From a bacterium MnTg04 (lineage in GTDB: Bacteria > Pseudomonadota > Gammaproteobacteria > Steroidobacterales > MnTg04): a stretch of DNA of 5,789 bases. The DNA lies in the NCBI GenBank assembly GCA_008975185.1, contig BFAU01000194.1, positions 1 to 5,789 of the forward strand, written 5' to 3'. A program made the translations under genes and the position numbers. The notes under the pieces were generated by a model that did not search any database, was not told where the DNA came from, and saw only the letters and a list, made by a program, of their open reading frames with translations. Position 1 is the stretch's first letter. Every line of letters begins with the position of its first letter. Of this stretch, positions 1-5,679 are shown piece after piece.

Positions 1-1
1 T

Positions 2-853
2 TTATTTCTTCCCGCTTCCGGCAATCCGGATGTCGCTGCTGGCCCGGGTGAAAAAACGCAGCAGACGATCGTTGCCACGGTTTGGCCAGACATGTCCCGC
101 ATTATACAAACCATAAACCATCATGGCGCCGCCGGGTTTCGGGTAAAGCAAGGTGCAGCAGTCCTCATAGTCTGTTTGTTCTCCGCTGGCCTGGTTATGC
201 CGGGCCAGTGCTTTTACCGTGTCTACCCACTGGTCCTGGTACTGGGTGCCTTCGCTGCGGCCAAACAGGAAAATAACCGGCCTGGGCGACTTTTCCGACT
301 CGAAATCCGGCTGCAAGGCGCCGATTACAGCAAAAGCCACGAAGCTGTCGGTACGCTCCTTGAGCAGCAGGAAGGTGAAGTGCCCGCCATTTGAAAAACC
401 GGCTACATAGGTTTTTTGAGGGTCCACGTCGAACATCGTCTTCAGTCGCTGGAGCAGGCGGTCGGTAAATTTCAGATCGCGGTCAGCGTACTGACCGGCG
501 CGGCCCTGCCAGCCACGCATCGGCGGTCGGGTATCTATGCTCAGGCCCCGTGGGTAAACAACGACCGCGTCTTTCCAGTCTTTGTGCAGTTTGACGGCGC
601 GCGCAAATTTGCCGCTGTCGTCTCCGCGACCGTGAAAAACGAAAACCAGTGCAAGCTTGGCGTCACCCGGGTTCGAGGGCGAGAAAACCAGCGCGCTGCG
701 CTTGACGTCATCGATAGTCATCTTTATGACCTGGCGATCCGCGAGGGCCGGGGCAGAGAAAGCCGCAACCAGCACAGCAACGAGAAAAACGCCTGGCAAA
801 CGCTTCGACCCCACCGGCTTGTCATGGCTTTTGCGACCGGCGTGCAAACCCAT
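2..853 (-). CDS. Secreted PHB depolymerase/LpqC-like alpha/beta-hydrolase (esterase)
   Basis: A 283-residue exported serine hydrolase of the alpha/beta fold, closest in pattern to the polyhydroxybutyrate depolymerase/LpqC/feruloyl esterase group (COG3509-like). The N-terminus has basic residues, a hydrophobic stretch at about 19-38 and a likely signal peptidase site after Ala-Leu-Ala (residue 38), so it should act in the periplasm or outside the cell. Seen in sequence: an HGRGDD oxyanion-type motif at 74-79, a GFSNGG nucleophile elbow with Ser154, and an NAGHVWP motif with His254 as the probable catalytic His. Where relatives carry HGTxD with the catalytic Asp, this protein reads FGRSEG (197-202), so Glu201 or nearby Asp207 would have to supply the acid. 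A vicinal Cys pair lies at 232-233. The start at 853 is chosen because it gives a good signal peptide; an in-frame ATG at 895 would overlap the divergent gene, and a GTG at codon 14 is also possible. Neither ATG has a strong ribosome site. The substrate is unknown; polyester or aryl ester is inference only. Confidence 0.85.
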   Translation of the reverse strand: MGLHAGRKSHDKPVGSKRLPGVFLVAVLVAAFSAPALADRQVIKMTIDDVKRSALVFSPSNPGDAKLALVFVFHGRGDDSGKFARAVKLHKDWKDAVVVYPRGLSIDTRPPMRGWQGRAGQYADRDLKFTDRLLQRLKTMFDVDPQKTYVAGFSNGGHFTFLLLKERTDSFVAFAVIGALQPDFESEKSPRPVIFLFGRSEGTQYQDQWVDTVKALARHNQASGEQTDYEDCCTLLYPKPGGAMMVYGLYNAGHVWPNRGNDRLLRFFTRASSDIRIAGSGKK

Positions 854-881
854 CGCCTGCCATCGGCATCCAAGCTGAAAC

Positions 882-886
882 GGGAG
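882..886 (+). promoter_or_regulatory. Ribosome binding site of the beta-strand repeat protein
   Basis: GGGAG lies seven bases before the ATG at 894 and ten before the ATG at 897, which favours the first. It sits in the 40 bp between the divergent esterase start and this gene. Confidence 0.6.
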
Positions 887-893
887 ATAGAAC

Positions 894-1610
894 ATGATGC
901 CAAAGATACTGAAATTACTGGCCGGTTTCATCATCGCGATGATGAGTGTAACGACAGCCAACGCCGCCGATACCCGGGAAATCGGCGACAGCTTTTCTGG
1001 CGATGGAATCGATGTCGTCTCGATCAACGCCGGGGTCGGCTCGGTCGAACTGATAGCCGGCGGTGGCGATGAAATAACGGTCCTGGTGTCAGTCGAACCG
1101 GATGACGGCTGGTTTGGCGGACCTGATCGCGAGGATCTGGAAAAAATTACCCTGAAAAGCGCGTCGAAGAAGGGAAAGCTTTCCCTGGGCCTTGATTTTC
1201 CTGATGGCCTGGACGAAGACGATATCGAGGAACACTGGGAGATCGAGATACCTGCCAGATTGCAGGCGAAAGTCAGGATCGGCGTCGGCAGAATCAGAAT
1301 CGAAGGGGTTGCCGGTGGCGTGAACGCGCATGCCGGGGTTGGCGAGGTCAGGATCGATGTTCCGAGTGGTGATGTTCGTGCCCATGCCTCGGTCGGCAAT
1401 GTACGGGTCAAGAGCGCGACGAAATCGGCTGGCAACATCGAAATGGATGCGGATGTCGGCAACGTTTCCCTGAAAATGAACGGCAAGAATTACCAGGCGG
1501 AACGCGGGTGGGGCCCCGGCGCCAGCCTGGAGCTGGAAGGGTCCGGAACGGATGAGTTCGACGTGTCCGCCGACGTTGGCAATGCTCAACTCACCATCAG
1601 CAGCGGTTGA
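894..1610 (+). CDS. Exported DUF4097-like beta-strand repeat protein
   Basis: A 238-residue protein with a clear signal peptide (Lys4/Lys7, hydrophobic 8-22, Ala-Asn-Ala cleavage after residue 24), so it is periplasmic or exported. The mature part is rich in Gly, Val and Asp and carries repeated VGxVxL-type units starting at residues 48, 131, 149, 167, 188 and 228. The three at 131-167 are exactly 18 residues apart. This pattern resembles the DUF4097/DUF2807 class of putative adhesin beta-solenoids, whose function is poorly known. A linker with acidic stretches (residues 101-116) separates the first unit from the rest. The start at 894 is supported by GGGAG at 882-886, seven bases upstream; a second ATG follows directly at 897. 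It diverges from the esterase gene with 40 bp between starts, so its promoter probably lies inside that coding region. The gene is followed by a strong hairpin terminator. The product family is a pattern-based call; a role in envelope structure or surface binding is inference. Confidence 0.8.
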   Translation: MMPKILKLLAGFIIAMMSVTTANAADTREIGDSFSGDGIDVVSINAGVGSVELIAGGGDEITVLVSVEPDDGWFGGPDREDLEKITLKSASKKGKLSLGLDFPDGLDEDDIEEHWEIEIPARLQAKVRIGVGRIRIEGVAGGVNAHAGVGEVRIDVPSGDVRAHASVGNVRVKSATKSAGNIEMDADVGNVSLKMNGKNYQAERGWGPGASLELEGSGTDEFDVSADVGNAQLTISSG

Positions 1611-1648
1611 ATACATGTATCCGCCTGATTGTTAAAGGTAATTAGTGT

Positions 1649-1675
1649 GGCCGGCTCCTTGCCGGCCCGTTTTTT
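1649..1675 (+). terminator. Rho-independent terminator after the beta-strand repeat gene
   Basis: A perfect 7-bp stem, GGCCGGC (1649-1655) and GCCGGCC (1661-1667), flanks a 5-base TCCTT loop. Two bases, CG, then separate the stem from a run of six T (1670-1675). It lies 38 bases after the stop at 1610, in the right place to end that transcript and isolate the EF-hand gene. Placement and structure are seen directly; function is inferred. Confidence 0.85.
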
Positions 1676-1752
1676 GCAGCGACAAAAATCTTTTTCCCCG
1701 GCGATTTTCCTGGCCGCCGGTTCCGCGAGATCAGGAAATTTCACCGTGCGTA

Positions 1753-1790
1753 TTGCACAGTTGCCCATCTTTTCGGATTATCCGCATTAT
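1753..1790 (+). promoter_or_regulatory. Possible sigma-70-type promoter for the EF-hand gene
   Basis: Two overlapping weak arrangements are visible: TTGCAC (1753-1758) with GATTAT (1776-1781) at 17-base spacing, and TTGCCC (1761-1766) with CATTAT (1785-1790) at 18-base spacing. A promoter is expected here because a terminator lies upstream and the EF-hand gene starts at 1826. Each hexamer matches consensus at only three or four positions. The rest of the 1611-1825 gap shows no credible gene. Confidence 0.3.
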
Positions 1791-1814
1791 TCGGTTGCAA
1801 GGATCGATGCCGGC

Positions 1815-1819
1815 GGGAG
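1815..1819 (+). promoter_or_regulatory. Ribosome binding site of the EF-hand gene
   Basis: GGGAG with a six-base spacer to the ATG at 1826. It decides this start against longer overlapping reading frames in the same stretch. Confidence 0.65.
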
Positions 1820-1825
1820 AAAACG

Positions 1826-2065
1826 ATGGAAGAAACATGGGCAAAGCGCCAGGAAGACATCAATGCAAACTTTGCGTACTTCGATAGCGACGGTAACGGC
1901 CATATCGATTTCAAGGAGTTTCAGCGCTTGTTGAAAACGCTGTCGCCTGAGGTCACTATCCAGCAGGCCGCCGAGGGCTTTTCGATGATCGATACCAATT
2001 GCGACGGGGCTATCGATCTGGAAGAGTTCACGGTCTGGTGGAAAACGACTTGGTGGGAATACTAA
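1826..2065 (+). CDS. Small two-EF-hand calcium-binding protein
   Basis: A 79-residue protein made almost entirely of one EF-hand pair. Loop 1 is at residues 20-31 (Asp20, Asp22, Asn24, Asp28, Glu31) and loop 2 at 56-67 (Asp56, Asn58, Asp60, Asp64, Glu67). Both have the canonical ligand spacing, the central Gly (25 and 61) and the hydrophobic Ile (27 and 63), so both should bind Ca2+. There is no signal peptide or membrane segment, so it is probably cytoplasmic, unlike most large bacterial EF-hand proteins. Cys59 sits within loop 2. The C-terminus is rich in aromatic residues, with Trp71, Trp72, Trp76, Trp77 and Tyr79. The start is set by GGGAG at 1815-1819, six bases before the ATG. The gene lies alone between the upstream terminator and an A/T-rich spacer, so it looks monocistronic. 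Its role could be Ca2+ buffering or sensing; no partner is evident. Confidence 0.9.
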   Translation: MEETWAKRQEDINANFAYFDSDGNGHIDFKEFQRLLKTLSPEVTIQQAAEGFSMIDTNCDGAIDLEEFTVWWKTTWWEY

Positions 2066-2093
2066 AAAATAATATAAAACAATAGGTTATTTT
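2066..2093 (+). terminator. Weak A/T hairpin after the EF-hand gene
   Basis: AAAATAA (2066-2072) pairs perfectly with TTATTTT (2087-2093) around a 14-base loop, directly after the stop codon. An all-A/T stem is thermodynamically weak, so this may be only a symptom of the A/T-rich spacer. The right arm ends in TTTT, which would fit a poor intrinsic terminator. Confidence 0.25.
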
Positions 2094-2127
2094 AATTAAT
2101 TAATCCAAATTATCAAGATTGATCTTT

Positions 2128-2176
2128 TATACTTGTAGCGCGAACACTTGGTTTTTCAGTTGTCCAACCTTATATC
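2128..2176 (+). promoter_or_regulatory. Candidate promoter elements for the DsbA-family gene
   Basis: In the A/T-rich spacer, TATACT (2128-2133) matches a -10 box at five of six positions but has no good -35 box. A second option is TTGGTT (2148-2153) and TATATC (2171-2176) with a 17-base spacer, which would begin transcription around 2183 and favour translation from the ATG at 2207. Both are tentative. Confidence 0.3.
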
Positions 2177-2206
2177 GGGTTAATGCAAACGGAGATATCG
2201 AGAGCC

Positions 2207-2878
2207 ATGAGCCTGCAAGTCGATGCTGTCGCCGATTTTATCTGCCCCTGGTGTTACCTGGGGAAGAGCCGGCTTGAACGAGCGCTGACCCATATCCAGG
2301 GTGACGAACAGCCCAAGGTCCTGTGGCACCCGTTTCAACTCAATCCGGATATGCCGGTCGATGGCATGGCTTTCGACGAATACCTGGAAAAACGATTCGG
2401 CGGACGCGAACTGGTCCAGCCGTTTCTCGATGAACTCACCGTCGTGGGGGAGAAAGAGGGGATTGCCTTCCGCTTCGACCAACTCGAACGCATACCCAAC
2501 ACGCTGAATGCGCATCGGCTGATTCAGATTGCCGGCCCCGGTCCGCTACAAAACCGGTTGGTCGATCTGCTGTTCAGTAATTTTTTCGAACACGGCAAAG
2601 ACATCGGCGACAATGAGTTGTTGTCCGCGCTTGCCCGCCAGGCCGGTCTCGACGCGGCAGCGATCGGCAGATTTCAACGCCGGGACAGCGGCCTGGCGGA
2701 AGTCCGCGCCGAAGAAAAGCACCTGCGTGAGATGGGCGTAAGCGGTGTGCCCAACTACATCCTCAACGGGAAATACGCGGTCGCAGGCGCACAGGATGCC
2801 GACGCATTGGTCCGGGTGTTCGACCAGGTGATGTTTGCCAGCGAATCCAACCCGGCCATATCCAGCCGCTTGCACTGA
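2207..2878 (+). CDS. DsbA-family FrnE-like thiol-disulfide oxidoreductase
   Basis: A 223-residue protein of the DsbA/2-hydroxychromene-2-carboxylate isomerase-like thioredoxin group, most like the FrnE subfamily. The active-site CPWC motif is at residues 13-16, right after the first beta strand and followed by YLG, which is the typical FrnE opening. The cis-proline loop is GVPNYILNGKYAVAGAQ with Pro182. Between them lies the helical insertion expected of the fold, and the length fits the family. There is no signal peptide, so it should be cytoplasmic, unlike periplasmic DsbA; cytoplasmic FrnE proteins are linked to oxidative stress and polyketide-associated chemistry in other bacteria. The start at 2207 fits the family N-terminus, with GGAGA at 2191-2195 eleven bases upstream; an in-frame ATG at 2183 would add eight residues and has a poorer upstream site. 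The natural substrate cannot be read from the sequence. The gene converges on the transporter gene, with 2 bp between stops. Confidence 0.9.
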   Translation: MSLQVDAVADFICPWCYLGKSRLERALTHIQGDEQPKVLWHPFQLNPDMPVDGMAFDEYLEKRFGGRELVQPFLDELTVVGEKEGIAFRFDQLERIPNTLNAHRLIQIAGPGPLQNRLVDLLFSNFFEHGKDIGDNELLSALARQAGLDAAAIGRFQRRDSGLAEVRAEEKHLREMGVSGVPNYILNGKYAVAGAQDADALVRVFDQVMFASESNPAISSRLH

Positions 2879-2880
2879 GC

Positions 2881-3801
2881 TCAATCGGCCGCGGCGCCGG
2901 GTGACTGGATTTCTATGAAGACCCTGCGTATTTCCCGGTAGCGTTCCTTGATCTGCCGTTCGAGGCGACTCACCGTTACCTCGACCTGGCCCGCATTGAG
3001 GTTGTTTTTGAAATTCAGGCTCAAGGCCAGCAACACGTCCTCGGGCCCCAGGTGCATGGTTCTCAGTTCATTGATGCCCAGGACTTCAGGCTGCTCAACG
3101 GCAAGTTTGCGGATGCCATTGATGATCGTCGGACTTGCCGCTTCACCGATCAGCAAGGCTTTGCATTCGATGACCAGGATGATCGCGGTCAGCGCAAGAA
3201 TCAGGCCGATGACCAGCGAGCCGACACCGTCGAGGACCGGCATGTCCAGGATCTGGCTCGCGGCGATAGCGACAAAAGCGACCAGCAGGCCCAACAGCGC
3301 CGCCGTATCCTCGAACAGCACCGTGAAAACGGCAGCGTTCTTGCTGGTGCGTGTGGCGTGCCAAAAGCCGGCTCGCCCGATACTCCCCTTGAACTCGTTG
3401 AACGCGATTGTCCACGCCCACAATTCGATCAGAAATGCGGCGCCGAGGACTATGTAGTTGACGCCGGGGCTGGTCATCGGGTGCGGGTTCCTGATTTTCA
3501 GTATGCCTTCGTAAATCGAGATGCCGGCGCCGAGCGAAAACAGGAGCAGCGCGACGACGAAAGCCCAGAAATAAAGTTCCATGCCGTAGCCGAAGGGATG
3601 CTTTTCGTCGGCTGGTTTTTTGGAACGGGTTATTCCCAGCAACATCAAGGCCTGGTTCCCGGTATCGACCAGCGAATGGACGCCTTCGCTGAGCATCGCG
3701 GAACTGCCGGTATACGACGCCGCGGCAAACTTGGTTACGGCAATCGTAAAATTGCCGATCAAGGCGGCGATAACGACCTTCAGCGATCCTTCTTCAGCCA
3801 T
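2881..3801 (-). CDS. Cation diffusion facilitator (CDF) family metal transporter
   Basis: A 306-residue inner-membrane divalent metal/proton antiporter of the CDF family. About six membrane segments are visible (roughly 9-28, 35-57, 76-100, 114-135, 157-181, 190-212), followed by a cytoplasmic C-terminal domain at about 220-300. The second segment carries SEGVHSLVDTGNQ with His42 and Asp46, the typical metal-site pair. The fifth carries FEDTAALLG, with Glu164-Asp165 in place of the HxxxD pair of zinc transporters such as YiiP, and the sixth starts with Asp191. This pattern resembles the SLC30A9/ZnT9-like branch, so the metal (Zn, Mn, Co or Fe) is uncertain. The C-terminal domain has the RTMHLGPEDVLL stretch (247-258) common in that branch. 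AAGGA on the minus strand (3813-3809) lies seven bases before the ATG. No metal regulator is adjacent. It diverges from the FG-GAP gene. Confidence 0.93.
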   Translation of the reverse strand: MAEEGSLKVVIAALIGNFTIAVTKFAAASYTGSSAMLSEGVHSLVDTGNQALMLLGITRSKKPADEKHPFGYGMELYFWAFVVALLLFSLGAGISIYEGILKIRNPHPMTSPGVNYIVLGAAFLIELWAWTIAFNEFKGSIGRAGFWHATRTSKNAAVFTVLFEDTAALLGLLVAFVAIAASQILDMPVLDGVGSLVIGLILALTAIILVIECKALLIGEAASPTIINGIRKLAVEQPEVLGINELRTMHLGPEDVLLALSLNFKNNLNAGQVEVTVSRLERQIKERYREIRRVFIEIQSPGAAAD

Positions 3802-3808
3802 GGATAGG

Positions 3809-3813
3809 TCCTT
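3809..3813 (-). promoter_or_regulatory. Ribosome binding site of the CDF transporter
   Basis: AAGGA on the minus strand with a seven-base spacer to the ATG ending at 3801. It supports the full-length start, which keeps the first membrane segment. Confidence 0.65.
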
Positions 3814-3850
3814 CGCAGAAGGCGGCAGGATACCACCGTAATCCGGCGCA

Positions 3851-3880
3851 TTGACTTTTGTTTGCGCAGACTCCTAGATA
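3851..3880 (+). promoter_or_regulatory. Possible promoter for the FG-GAP/UnbV gene
   Basis: TTGACT (3851-3856) matches a -35 box at five of six positions, and TAGATA (3875-3880) stands 18 bases later as a weak -10 box. Transcription would then begin some 45 bases before the ATG at 3934. A TTG at 3862 that opens the same frame falls between the two boxes, which argues against using it as the start. Confidence 0.35.
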
Positions 3881-3933
3881 CCATAACGGCGCTGCCCGCC
3901 GGAACAGTTCCGAGAGCGTTTCAAGCCAGACCG

Positions 3934-5679
3934 ATGAACCATCCCAGCACCAGGCACAAGTTGTATCTGCTGATCGCGGCGTTCGCGGCCCTGCCGGCAT
4001 TGCCGGCCGAGCGCGATACCACGCCGGGTAGCCCGTTCATCGATATCACGGCCGCCAGCGGGCTGGATTTCGTCCACTTCAACGGCATGTCCGGAGAGTT
4101 GTATTACGCGGAGATGATGGGGTCGGGCGCCGCCTTGTTCGACTACGACAACGACGGTGACCTGGACATTTACCTGGTGCAAGGCGCAATGCTTGGCGCA
4201 GGCAAAAAGATTTCCGCGGCGACTTTCCCGCCGCAACACGAATTACCGCTGACCGATCGGTTGTACCGCAACGATTCCGGCGATGATGGCTCGGACCTGG
4301 TCCGCTTCACCGATGTCACGAAAGCCGCCGGCATCCTGGCGTCGGCTTACGGTATGGGTGTCGCTACCGGTGATTTCGATAACGACGGGCATATCGATCT
4401 GTATATCAGCAATTTCGGCCCGAACCAGCTATTGCATAACAATGGCGATGGGACGTTCACCGATGTGACCGCGGCCGCTGGCGTCGGTGATTCGGCGTGG
4501 AGCGTCAGCAGCAGTTTTGTCGATTACGATGGCGATGGCCTGCTCGATATCTATGTCGGCAATTACGTGGATTATACGATCGCCGGCAACAAGCCCTGCC
4601 GGTCGACGACCAGCGCCAGGGATTACTGCTCACCTAAGGTGTACCGGCCGCAAGCCGATACCTTGTTCCGGAATCTGGGCGACGGCAGCTTTGCCGATGT
4701 CAGCCGGGCCGCCGGCATCCGTGAAGTTAGCGGTGGCGCGCTCGGGGTGGTGGCTGCCGATTTCAACGGCGATATGGCGGTCGACATCTATGTCGCCAAC
4801 GATGGTGTGCCGAACCAGTTGTGGATCAATGACGGGGAAGGCCGGTTTCACGATGAGGCGTATTTGTCGGGGGTCGCCGTGAACATGGATGGGGCGCCGG
4901 AGGCCAGCATGGGGCTGGCTGTCGCCGATTTTGACGGCGATGGCGACATGGATCTGCTGATGACGCACCTGGCGCGGGAAACCAACACGCTGTATGTCAA
5001 CGATGGCAGCGGCTGGTTCGAAGACCGCACGGCGACCGCAGGGCTGGCGGGCGCCAGTTTTGCTTATACCGGATTTGGCACGGTCTGGCTCGATTACGAT
5101 AACGATGGCTGGCTGGATCTGTTTGTCGCCAACGGCGCAGTCACTCGCAACCAGGAGCTGGTCGATCGCGGCGATCCCTATCCACTCGGCCAGAAAAACC
5201 AGCTTTTTGTCAACTTCGGGAACGCGCGATTCAAGCCGTTCGAGATTGCCGATGAGCCGGTCTTTGGGGTAACTGAGATCAGCCGCGGTGTGGCATCCGG
5301 CGATATCGACAACGATGGGGATATAGACCTGCTGGTAGTGAACAACGCGGGTCCGGCGCGCCTGTTGCTCAACCAGGCAGGAAACCACGCTGGCTGGATT
5401 GGTTTCAGGCTGACCGATGCCGATGGCCTTGTCGATCAGCTTGGCGCCCTGGTCACTCTCAGCGACCCGGTTGGGAATGTGCGGCTCGGGCGCACGGCTA
5501 CCGATGGCAGTTACGCATCGGCGAGCGATCCCCGGCTGGTTTTTGGTCTCGGAAAAAAGGAACCCGCCAGGTACCGCGTCGATGTCGTCTGGCCTGACCG
5601 GCACCGCGAACACTGGAGCGGGCTTGACGCCGGTCGTTACCACACGCTGAAAAAGGGCAGCGGGGCCGGCGGCGAATGA
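3934..5679 (+). CDS. Exported CRTAC1-like FG-GAP/VCBS repeat protein with ASPIC/UnbV domain
   Basis: A 581-residue secreted beta-propeller protein. A signal peptide spans residues 1-25 (basic His8/Lys9, hydrophobic 10-24, Ala-Leu-Pro-Ala). Seven FG-GAP/VCBS repeats follow, with Ca2+-binding DxDxDG-like loops starting at Asp70, Asp147, Asp197, Asp276, Asp332, Asp387 and Asp457. Between them recur FxDVTxAAG segments, the usual partner strand in this family. The fourth loop is weakened (DFNGDMAVD). Cys222 and Cys232 lie in the CxxxxxxxxxCSP segment between repeats three and four and probably form a disulfide. The C-terminal ASPIC/UnbV domain shows GSYASASDPRLVFGLG (525-540) and VDVVWPD (549-555). 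The family is widespread in exported proteins and its biochemical role is poorly defined; binding of ligands or partners is the usual guess. The ATG at 3934 is chosen for the signal peptide, although its ribosome site is weak. The stop overlaps the start of the next gene, indicating one operon. Confidence 0.92.
   Translation: MNHPSTRHKLYLLIAAFAALPALPAERDTTPGSPFIDITAASGLDFVHFNGMSGELYYAEMMGSGAALFDYDNDGDLDIYLVQGAMLGAGKKISAATFPPQHELPLTDRLYRNDSGDDGSDLVRFTDVTKAAGILASAYGMGVATGDFDNDGHIDLYISNFGPNQLLHNNGDGTFTDVTAAAGVGDSAWSVSSSFVDYDGDGLLDIYVGNYVDYTIAGNKPCRSTTSARDYCSPKVYRPQADTLFRNLGDGSFADVSRAAGIREVSGGALGVVAADFNGDMAVDIYVANDGVPNQLWINDGEGRFHDEAYLSGVAVNMDGAPEASMGLAVADFDGDGDMDLLMTHLARETNTLYVNDGSGWFEDRTATAGLAGASFAYTGFGTVWLDYDNDGWLDLFVANGAVTRNQELVDRGDPYPLGQKNQLFVNFGNARFKPFEIADEPVFGVTEISRGVASGDIDNDGDIDLLVVNNAGPARLLLNQAGNHAGWIGFRLTDADGLVDQLGALVTLSDPVGNVRLGRTATDGSYASASDPRLVFGLGKKEPARYRVDVVWPDRHREHWSGLDAGRYHTLKKGSGAGGE

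Noticed and set aside
416..1072. Plus-strand open frame of 218 codons
   Set aside because: It is antisense to the esterase and runs into the start of the beta-strand gene. The translation is rich in Arg and His with no recognisable domain, typical of a shadow frame.
854..1486. N-terminal extension of the minus-strand esterase frame by about 211 codons
   Set aside because: It lies antisense to the well-supported beta-strand repeat gene, and would bury the signal peptide in the interior. It is open only because of GC-rich codon bias.
3052..3807. Plus-strand open frame of 251 codons
   Set aside because: It is exactly antisense to the CDF transporter, hydrophilic and without recognisable motifs. 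The transporter evidence is decisive.
3862..3933. TTG start extending the FG-GAP protein by 24 residues
   Set aside because: It would place the signal peptide internally and falls between the putative -35 and -10 boxes. The ATG at 3934 gives a normal exported protein.
3991..4008. GCCGGC-ATT-GCCGGC inverted repeat as a terminator
   Set aside because: It lies inside the signal peptide coding region, has no T-run, and reflects Ala/Pro codons.
4521..5110. Near-identical DNA segments such as CGATTACGAT at 4521 and 5091 as mobile repeats
   Set aside because: They encode the same DYD calcium loops of the FG-GAP repeats, so protein repetition explains them.
4630..5643. Minus-strand open frame of 337 codons
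   Set aside because: It is antisense to the FG-GAP repeats. The repeated GAT/GGC codons keep the opposite strand free of stops, so the length is not evidence of a gene.
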